Source: an uncultured Collinsella sp. (lineage in GTDB: Bacteria > Actinomycetota > Coriobacteriia > Coriobacteriales > Coriobacteriaceae). Taken from it: a stretch of DNA of 27,708 nt. Below the pieces are notes generated by a model. The model worked only from the letters and a program-made list of their open reading frames with translations. It was not told the origin of the DNA and searched no databases. This document shows, in pieces, positions 23,148-27,708 of the stretch. Each line of letters starts with the position of its first letter. Positions within the stretch are counted from its first letter, which is position 1. The position numbers and the translations under genes were made by a program. Location of the stretch: the NCBI GenBank assembly GCA_902475785.1, contig CABSAN010000029.1:1-27708 (forward strand). Reading direction: 5' to 3'.

Positions 23148-23841
23148 CCGCCGCCCTCTCGACCGATAATCCAGTGCCGTTGTAGAGCCTCTCGCCGTCA
23201 AACGAACGCAGCAGGAGCCCACGGCGTTCGTCGACGTCCTTCAGCTCGCACGGATACACGAATAGCAAAATGTTTTGCCGGTACTTGTAGTCGGCGTAGA
23301 CATCCGGATCGCCCAATCGCGTGGGTATGGACGCGATATCGTCCGCCATACGCTCACTTGACCCCACGTATATTCCGAGATAGTCGCTGAAGTTCTTATC
23401 GTGGTCATGCCTGCGGTATGTCGCGATGAGATAGCAGCCGGGCATATCGTAGCCGTTGAACGCAGCCTCGGAGGCTTTGCCCTGCTGGCAGATGAACTCG
23501 TGCAGGGGCATCACCGTCGACGCGCCTTCAAATATTGATTGCCTGGCGGCATCGATCTTCTTGCGAGCCTCCGCGGCGGCCCTTGAGTCCTGGAACGCCT
23601 TCGTGGCATCCCCCAACGCGCCGGCTGCCGCGCCGACGCCTTCCGCCGCCGCACCAAACCCCTTGCCGATGCCGTCGGCAACAGCGCGTGCGCCGTTGGT
23701 TGCCCCGTCGGCAGCGCTTTTCACGGCTCCATCGACATCGAAACCGAGCTGCCTTGCCCCATCGACAACCCCGGCGGCGGCGGCCAAAACCCCCGCTGCA
23801 AGATTCACCGTGTCTTTTACGGTTTTCAAATTGACGGCCAT
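23134..23841 (-). CDS. GIY-YIG-like protein with Ala/Gly-rich N terminus
   Basis: A 235-aa protein. Residues 14-80 are an Ala/Gly-rich helical stretch with glycine-zipper character (VADGIGKGFGAAAEGVGAAA). The C-terminal half shows a GIY-YIG-type pattern: GCYLI (135-139), YVGSS (158-162), a glutamate in DVDERRGLLLRSF (E205) and LYNG (N221). The spacing between GCY and YVG, about 20 residues, is longer than the usual 10-12, so this is a divergent member or a look-alike. GGGAAGG precedes the ATG. It follows the exonuclease gene by 15 bases and overlaps the DUF4268 gene. A nuclease role is inferred. Confidence 0.6.
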   Translation of the reverse strand: MAVNLKTVKDTVNLAAGVLAAAAGVVDGARQLGFDVDGAVKSAADGATNGARAVADGIGKGFGAAAEGVGAAAGALGDATKAFQDSRAAAEARKKIDAARQSIFEGASTVMPLHEFICQQGKASEAAFNGYDMPGCYLIATYRRHDHDKNFSDYLGIYVGSSERMADDIASIPTRLGDPDVYADYKYRQNILLFVYPCELKDVDERRGLLLRSFDGERLYNGTGLSVERAADEDL

Positions 23842-23856
23842 ATCGAGCCTTCCCTT

Positions 23857-24780
23857 CTATTCCGCCTTGCCAAATCGGTTCATGACCTCAAGCAACTCGC
23901 CCGTCGTGACGATTTTTGCCTGCGAGTTGCCGCTGAAAACTGCGTCGAGCTTGCTTCGTCCCACGTTGTCGCCTATTGCGAGGTACTTCGTGCTCTGCGC
24001 GGGCTTGCCATCGGTCGCTTTCATCCCGCATTCCTTAAGTGCGGCAAGGATCTCATCGCGATTGTAGCCCGGAGTAACGCCGGATACCTTCACCTTGAGT
24101 CCGACCGGATCGGTGATTTCGCCCGGATCGCCCCTGTGGCCCGCCTCCTCGGCTTTCGCCAAAACCTCTTCGATGGTTTCCTGAGACCCGTTCACCAGTC
24201 CCAAGCCCGTGAAAACACGCTTGCGGCCATGATGGGAGGAGGCATTCGGAGCCCAAACGGCGGGCTCGAGCGCACCGAACTCGCCGGCCAGCCCACGGAA
24301 AACCCCAAGGCACGCCTCGGCGTCGCTCATGGCATCGTGGTGGCTATCAAGATGCACGCCGTAATGCTCGCAGAGGTCGACAAGCGCTCCAGGCAGACCC
24401 TTCTGCTTCGCCACCAGCATCGTATCGATTACTTCGATCTCGGGCATTTCGATGTCGTAGGCAGCCAGACTCTTCTTGATGTGGTGGATATCGGCGCCGT
24501 TGGCGTTATGCGCGACCAGGATGTAGTCTCGCAGCAAATCCGCCAGACCGGCATCCTCCCAGAAGCGGACAAAGGTCGGCATGTCGTCCAGTGAGTCCCA
24601 ATCGATTTCCAGATGAGACCTACTCCACCAACCAATCTCGCTCTCAGGATTGATCACCCGGCAAACCGGGTCGCCCAGGCAGTTTCCCTCAAGATCCGTG
24701 AGGATATAAGCGACCTGGCATATCCTCTGCTGGGGATTCGCCGTCTCGCTGTCCCAGAAGATATATCCCTTTTTCGCCAT
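23857..24780 (-). CDS. DEDDh exonuclease with C-terminal BRCT domain
   Basis: A 307-aa protein. The N-terminal exonuclease domain (1-165) of DnaQ type has all acidic motifs: D10/E12 in FWDSETA, D97 in HNANGADIHHI, and H148/D153 in HHDAMSDAEA. The C-terminal 80 residues (LKVKVSGVTPGYNRDEIL, then MKATDGKPAQSTKYLAIGD and GRSKLDAV) form a BRCT domain. The 3'-5' exonuclease plus BRCT layout is known from some DNA polymerase III epsilon-like and repair proteins, where BRCT binds DNA ends or partners. AAAGGAA lies before the ATG, 15 bases after the stop of the upstream stub. It is the second gene of the operon. Confidence 0.87.
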   Translation of the reverse strand: MAKKGYIFWDSETANPQQRICQVAYILTDLEGNCLGDPVCRVINPESEIGWWSRSHLEIDWDSLDDMPTFVRFWEDAGLADLLRDYILVAHNANGADIHHIKKSLAAYDIEMPEIEVIDTMLVAKQKGLPGALVDLCEHYGVHLDSHHDAMSDAEACLGVFRGLAGEFGALEPAVWAPNASSHHGRKRVFTGLGLVNGSQETIEEVLAKAEEAGHRGDPGEITDPVGLKVKVSGVTPGYNRDEILAALKECGMKATDGKPAQSTKYLAIGDNVGRSKLDAVFSGNSQAKIVTTGELLEVMNRFGKAE

Positions 24781-24795
24781 ACGGCTTCCTTTCCC

Positions 24796-24978
24796 TTAAA
24801 ACAAACTGTTATCCCATTCGGGTGCCTGGGTTATCGTCCCGACACGGGAAAAGAACAGCGCGTAGAAGGGGTCGTTCTTGAGATAGTAAACGCAGGCCGC
24901 CTCGTACTTATCGCCCTTCTCCTTGGTCGTTGCCGACCCATTGACGATGGGATCAAGGGCATCGTAGACGGTCTTCAT
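24796..24978 (-). pseudogene. N-terminal stub of a restriction/helicase-type protein
   Basis: A 60-aa frame (MKTVYDALDPIVNGSATTKE, then KGDKYEAACVYYLKNDPFYA and PEWDNSLF). The EKGDKYE...YLKNDPFY...PEWD pattern resembles the extreme N terminus of large helicase/restriction proteins, where it starts an Mrr-like nuclease fold. Here it ends at once in TAA, without the remaining catalytic part. A very good ribosome site (AAAGGAG, seven bases) means it is probably still translated as the first gene of the operon. It may be a decayed gene or a deliberate small protein. Confidence 0.55.
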
Positions 24979-25014
24979 ATAGTGACTCCTTTGTTGTTAT
25001 TCAGACGTCACTAT
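24979..25014 (-). promoter_or_regulatory. Inverted repeat around the operon ribosome site
   Basis: On the - strand ATAGTGAC (25007-25014) and GTCACTAT (24979-24986) are perfect complements 20 bases apart. The AAAGGAG of the first operon gene lies partly in the loop and right arm. It could be an operator or a translation-blocking hairpin. Confidence 0.5.
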
Positions 25015-25107
25015 TTTAAAGAAATAGCGAATACGCGCTCGTTCCATTTGGCGTTTAATCGGCGAAGAGTATCTTGGTTTTTTACACGTGCCGCTCTGTT
25101 CAGCCAT

Positions 25108-25131
25108 AAAAAAGACCCAGCGAGCTGGGTC
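25108..25131 (-). terminator. Terminator of the HTH / DnaC-like pair
   Basis: An eight-base stem GACCCAGC / GCTGGGTC with a two-base loop, followed on the - strand by six T. It lies 26 bases beyond the stop of the DnaC-like gene and separates it from the nuclease operon. Confidence 0.88.
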
Positions 25132-25157
25132 CAATAATCCATATCGCTAAGCGACTA

Positions 25158-25958
25158 TCAACCTGATGCTGAATGCACAGTTTTCTTTAGACACGAAAAC
25201 AGTGCCTCCACATGCTTAACCTTAGCGCCGATACTCAGATAGTGTTTTCGAAGCTCATTGCCAGTATATTCTGATGAAAGAATAGTCATACGTTTATTGA
25301 TGCGTCGATCGTCTAGCAATTCGAAAAGCATATCCACCTCTGTCGGAGAATCCGAATAGCCCAAGTACGCTATCAACAGATTCTGCGCCCCACGATATGC
25401 GTCCAAGGTCCTGTCCTTGCTATTAGGACCGTATAGGTTGGCGCTATCCCAAGCGGACACCATCTTCTTTGCACTTGCAAAAAGGTATTTATCTCCACAA
25501 CAGATAGCGGTAGCAGCCGCCTCTATAGCAGCAGAATCTTGGTCATTTTCAACCACCCACAGCCACTTCTCGCCTACCGTCATGGATCGTCGATTCTCCT
25601 TTTGCGTTTCAGTCATATCCGCAAGCAGTCGCGCTACACCATCTTCGATTAGCTTGGGAGCATCTTTCATCTTCCCCTCTTGGACGATAAGGGAATTGCC
25701 ATGTTTACCTATCAATTGCATATACTCCTCAGCACTAATAACCGTCTTGATATCAAGGATGGGGGTGGGGGATGAATCAACGTTCATATTGTTCACCACG
25801 TCCATCATGTCCTTCTCGTTTGGGATCATTACGGTGCCGCCGCCGTCGGCGGTACGCTCGGTTGCGCAGCTCGCGCCGGCGGCGTGCGCGGCGCAACCGC
25901 GCGTACCGCCGACGGATAGTGCGTCTACCAAAGCTTCAGCGATCGTCTTAGAGTGCAT
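25158..25958 (-). CDS. DnaC/IstB-like protein with degenerate ATPase motifs
   Basis: A 266-aa protein I recognise only by layout. Residues 130-240 follow the order of a DnaC/IstB helicase-loader ATPase: WLWVVENDQDSAAIEAAA where Walker A should be (about 133-150), AQNLLIAYLGYSDSPTEVDM at the Walker B place (191-210), then LFELLDDRRINKRMTILSSE (211-230) like the LFELI-R...TI-TSN segment. The P-loop G-x-x-G-x-G-K-T and the Walker B aspartates are absent, so it would not hydrolyse ATP. Residues 15-39 are encoded by a GC-rich palindrome. GGAGG lies six bases before the ATG, which overlaps the HTH gene by 11 bases. It may act in element replication or its inhibition; this is inference. Confidence 0.45.
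   Translation of the reverse strand: MHSKTIAEALVDALSVGGTRGCAAHAAGASCATERTADGGGTVMIPNEKDMMDVVNNMNVDSSPTPILDIKTVISAEEYMQLIGKHGNSLIVQEGKMKDAPKLIEDGVARLLADMTETQKENRRSMTVGEKWLWVVENDQDSAAIEAAATAICCGDKYLFASAKKMVSAWDSANLYGPNSKDRTLDAYRGAQNLLIAYLGYSDSPTEVDMLFELLDDRRINKRMTILSSEYTGNELRKHYLSIGAKVKHVEALFSCLKKTVHSASG
25843..25915. repeat. Large GC-rich palindrome inside a coding sequence
   Basis: Arms of 25 bases (25843-25867 and 25891-25915) pair with a single mismatch around a 23-base GC-rich loop. They encode residues 15-39 of the DnaC-like protein in frame. The surrounding gene is AT-rich, so the palindrome looks inserted. Confidence 0.85.
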
Positions 25959-26196
25959 CGTTGCCCTCCTCCACAGAGGCCAGGTACAGAATCAGGTCGG
26001 CCTTGTCCACGCGCCAAACACCGGCAATCTTCACGCCACCGGCCGCCTTAAGAATCTGTATAGATTTGGTCTTACAGACATTCAACAACTTGGCGATATC
26101 TCGCGAGGTGGCGTATGCGGACGGCAACTTGACGATTGCCTGACACCACGCTTTACGCGCGATCGCGTCTCGTTTCTGCGAATCCATACCGTTCAT
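25948..26196 (-). CDS. Small HTH DNA-binding protein
   Basis: An 82-aa protein with a helix-turn-helix at about 28-55 (YATSRDIAKLLNVCKTKSIQ) followed by a wing (GGVKIAGVWRVDKADLILYL), the layout of excisionase-like or MerR-type HTH_17 domains. AAAGGAG lies five bases before the ATG. The gene overlaps the DnaC-like gene and is divergent from the zinc-finger-like gene. It may regulate the right part of the element or act as a second directionality factor. Confidence 0.7.
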   Translation of the reverse strand: MNGMDSQKRDAIARKAWCQAIVKLPSAYATSRDIAKLLNVCKTKSIQILKAAGGVKIAGVWRVDKADLILYLASVEEGNDAL

Positions 26197-26317
26197 CTAG
26201 ACTCCTTTCGTTTACCTCGAATGCAATTTCGATACTATGCTTTACCTCTGGTGTTGTCTTATATATCTTATGAATAGAACGAATTACTTCGGTTGACAGC
26301 ATTAAGGAGAGAGAGCT

Positions 26318-27508
26318 ATGAACCAACCCGCAATCAAAGTACCAGCAGCTATGACACCAGAAATCAGACCTTGGACGCTTCCGTCCTGTCGCGAAAAAAA
26401 AATCGAAGTCTTCGGGAAGGAACGCACCGCGCTCATTTGCAAACCCCATTCGACCGCCTACGGCGTCCCCTCGGGTTTCTCCACCGGAACCCTTTTAGAC
26501 GTAGACCTGACGGATCCAAAGAAAATCATTCAATTTGTCGAGCGGTACGGACTTCCCGTCACCCCATACGCGGGGCAATCAGAGCGTGTTGAAAAGCGTT
26601 TCACTTCAAACGACGTCTTCTCCGATAAACCGGAGCAAGATGGTCTAGACATTTGGTACGACGCATTGAATGCATCAGAAAGGTGCTCTGAAATCAGCCT
26701 AAACCCCGAATGCGCCTTGTTTAATAACTTCAAAGATAGGGGGCGCTCTCAGGGAACAGAAGTCGCAAACTTAATCGAAGATATTAGATACAAGAAGGAA
26801 CAGGTCATACTGTTGGACGATCTCGTTACAACGATGGCATTCATGCAATTAGCCACGCTTCTATTCACAGGCAAAGCAGCTTACGGTGACCGTGCATACG
26901 ACTATGTTCTGCATCAAGTATGCATCTCCCAAAACAAGGAGATTATTGAAAACAGATTTTCGCAGCTACGTATGTCGCTCCAGATGGTCGATGCGTCCGA
27001 GCCCCAGTTAGCAGTAGCGAAACCCGGAACATTTGAAATGGACGAAGGAACCAAGATATGGGTGAGCAATCAATTCAAGACAATAGAAGTTGCCCTGGCA
27101 ACATTCATCGACCTCGCTATTAACCCTCAGCCAGAACCCCATACCTTCATTCAAGAGCAAACTTTACGTCGAATGGTCAACCGGAATTTAAACGGCCAAA
27201 ACCCGATTTACGGAAGCCTAACAAGAGCTTGGGCGATACAACTACTAGAAACCCTTGAAAGCCATTTCTCCTGGAACACTTGCCGCGAATGCGGACGACC
27301 GTACAAAATCCGCCAGCAGAGAATGAGGGCCTACGTCAAGCAAGAAGAAGCGAAAGAAGACCGGTCCAAAGAGCGAAACAACGCTCGTGACAAAAATGGC
27401 TATTGCTGCAAAGCGCACGAACAGCGTATTCGACGCAAAAATGATAAAAAGATCAGCAACGATCAGATGGATAAAATCGCCCGGAAAATGGACGGGCACG
27501 ACCAATAA
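26318..27508 (+). CDS. Hypothetical protein with C-terminal zinc-finger-like motif
   Basis: A 396-aa soluble protein. I do not recognise the N-terminal 300 residues. Around 320-367 it has CRECGRPYKIRQQ...GYCCKAHEQRIRRK, a C-x2-C...C-C-x-H pattern like a zinc ribbon with a basic tail, recalling the CGNR-type zinc finger. The insert between the cysteine pairs is long, charged and probably helical. AAGGAG lies eight bases before the ATG. It is transcribed toward the right end and stops at the terminal hairpin. The low GC content differs from the mobilization genes. DNA or RNA binding is likely; the role is unknown. Confidence 0.65.
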   Translation: MNQPAIKVPAAMTPEIRPWTLPSCREKKIEVFGKERTALICKPHSTAYGVPSGFSTGTLLDVDLTDPKKIIQFVERYGLPVTPYAGQSERVEKRFTSNDVFSDKPEQDGLDIWYDALNASERCSEISLNPECALFNNFKDRGRSQGTEVANLIEDIRYKKEQVILLDDLVTTMAFMQLATLLFTGKAAYGDRAYDYVLHQVCISQNKEIIENRFSQLRMSLQMVDASEPQLAVAKPGTFEMDEGTKIWVSNQFKTIEVALATFIDLAINPQPEPHTFIQEQTLRRMVNRNLNGQNPIYGSLTRAWAIQLLETLESHFSWNTCRECGRPYKIRQQRMRAYVKQEEAKEDRSKERNNARDKNGYCCKAHEQRIRRKNDKKISNDQMDKIARKMDGHDQ

Positions 27509-27562
27509 TAATGGCGAAACTATGAATTTTGATAATTCGATATAGGATCCAAAACCCGTTTT

Positions 27563-27594
27563 ATTGCACACATCGTTGCACAGCCCATTGCACA
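27563..27594 (+). repeat. Right arm-type repeats (ATTGCACA family)
   Basis: ATTGCACA at 27563, GTTGCACA at 27575 and ATTGCACA at 27587, in the same orientation and 12 bases apart. They mirror the triplet at the left end and complete the expected arm sites for the integrase. Confidence 0.75.
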
Positions 27595-27613
27595 CGGCAG
27601 CCATATAAAAGAA

Positions 27614-27654
27614 AGCAGGCCAGAGAAAAACACACTCTGACCTGCTTTTTCTTT
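27614..27654. terminator. Terminal bidirectional terminator
   Basis: The stem AGCAGGCCAGAG / CTCTGACCTGCT (one G-T pair) with a nine-base loop is followed by TTTTCTTT on the + strand; the - strand also reads T-rich beyond it. It ends the zinc-finger-like gene and, from the other side, the tRNA-Thr transcript. Confidence 0.85.
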
Positions 27655-27699
27655 CATGGAGCCAGTGACAGGAATCGAACCTGCAACCCACTGATTACA
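27654..27699 (-). repeat. Right attachment repeat (within intact tRNA-Thr)
   Basis: These 46 bases are identical to 12914-12959. Identity ends at 27700, where the tRNA continues with its own anticodon-arm sequence. Confidence 0.93.
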
Positions 27700-27708
27700 A
27701 ATCAGTTG
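27657..27708 (-). tRNA. tRNA-Thr (anticodon TGT), partial at window edge
   Basis: The 3' part of a tRNA on the - strand: encoded CCA at 27657-27659, T-loop TTCGATT, and the anticodon loop TTTGTAA in an ACTGA/TCAGT stem, giving anticodon TGT. The 5' part lies beyond the window. This is the functional copy retained after integration of the element. Confidence 0.9.

Larger units (their letters stand above)
12914..27699. mobile_element. Integrative mobilizable element in tRNA-Thr(TGT)
   Basis: A 14.7-kb element between 46-base direct repeats derived from the 3' half of tRNA-Thr. It encodes a tyrosine integrase, an excisionase-like protein, a ribbon-helix-helix accessory protein, a relaxase and a VirD4-type coupling protein. 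No VirB4, VirB6 or other pore genes are present, hence mobilizable rather than self-conjugative. The cargo sits in patches of different base composition: GC-rich mobilization genes and DUF2958/4313, and AT-rich islands at about 19.3-20.6 kb and 24.8-27.6 kb. The intact tRNA copy is at the right end; the left copy is only a 3' remnant. Confidence 0.92.

Noticed and set aside
22299..23390. 363-aa frame on the + strand
   Set aside because: Antisense to the DUF4268 and GIY-YIG-like genes, which have better starts, motifs and coupling.

Overview
The window looks like the chromosome of a high-GC Gram-positive bacterium of the class Coriobacteriia, most likely Collinsella or a close relative. The grounds are an actinobacterial-type tuf / rpmG / trnW / secE / nusG / rplK / rplA cluster, CCA-encoding tRNAs, and intergenic palindromes of a kind I associate with Collinsella. 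The genus is an inference from recall, not from a search.

Bases 1-12,910 are chromosomal backbone. On the + strand lie an MscS-type channel, an unusual ParB-like/BMP-like fusion protein and a metallophosphoesterase, bracketed by two copies of a palindromic repeat in opposite orientation. From 8,267 down to 3,708 the - strand carries the translation/secretion cluster: tRNA-Tyr, tRNA-Thr(GGT), tRNA-Met, tuf, then rpmG, tRNA-Trp, secE, nusG, rplK and rplA. Two promoters in this cluster share an identical 18-base -35/upstream block. Next is a beta-glucoside module: a divergent RpiR/SIS regulator, a GH1 6-phospho-beta-glucosidase and a PTS EIIBC permease, flanked by diverged copies of a 30-base repeat.

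Bases 12,914-27,699 are a 14.7-kb integrative mobilizable element inserted in the 3' half of a tRNA-Thr(TGT) gene. A 46-base direct repeat marks the ends. Each end carries three ATTGCACA-type repeats spaced 11-12 bases apart, probably integrase arm sites. The left part holds the tyrosine integrase, an excisionase-like protein, a ribbon-helix-helix accessory protein, a MobL/MobP-like relaxase and a VirD4-type coupling protein. No mating-pore genes are present, so transfer would need a helper. Cargo follows in patches of differing base composition: a DUF1648/SdpI-like membrane protein divergent from a possible RiPP-type precursor; DUF2958 and DUF4313 genes; an IS3-family remnant; and a tight four-gene operon (helicase-type N-terminal stub, DEDDh exonuclease-BRCT, GIY-YIG-like protein, DUF4268 protein with a PD-(D/E)XK-like core). 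After these come a small HTH protein, a DnaC-like protein that seems to have lost its ATPase motifs and carries a GC-rich palindrome inside its coding sequence, and a zinc-finger-like protein.

The most interesting candidates for an undescribed system are the multi-nuclease operon at 22,215-24,978 and the peptide/SdpI-like pair at 19,572-20,768. Both assignments rest on motif reading alone.
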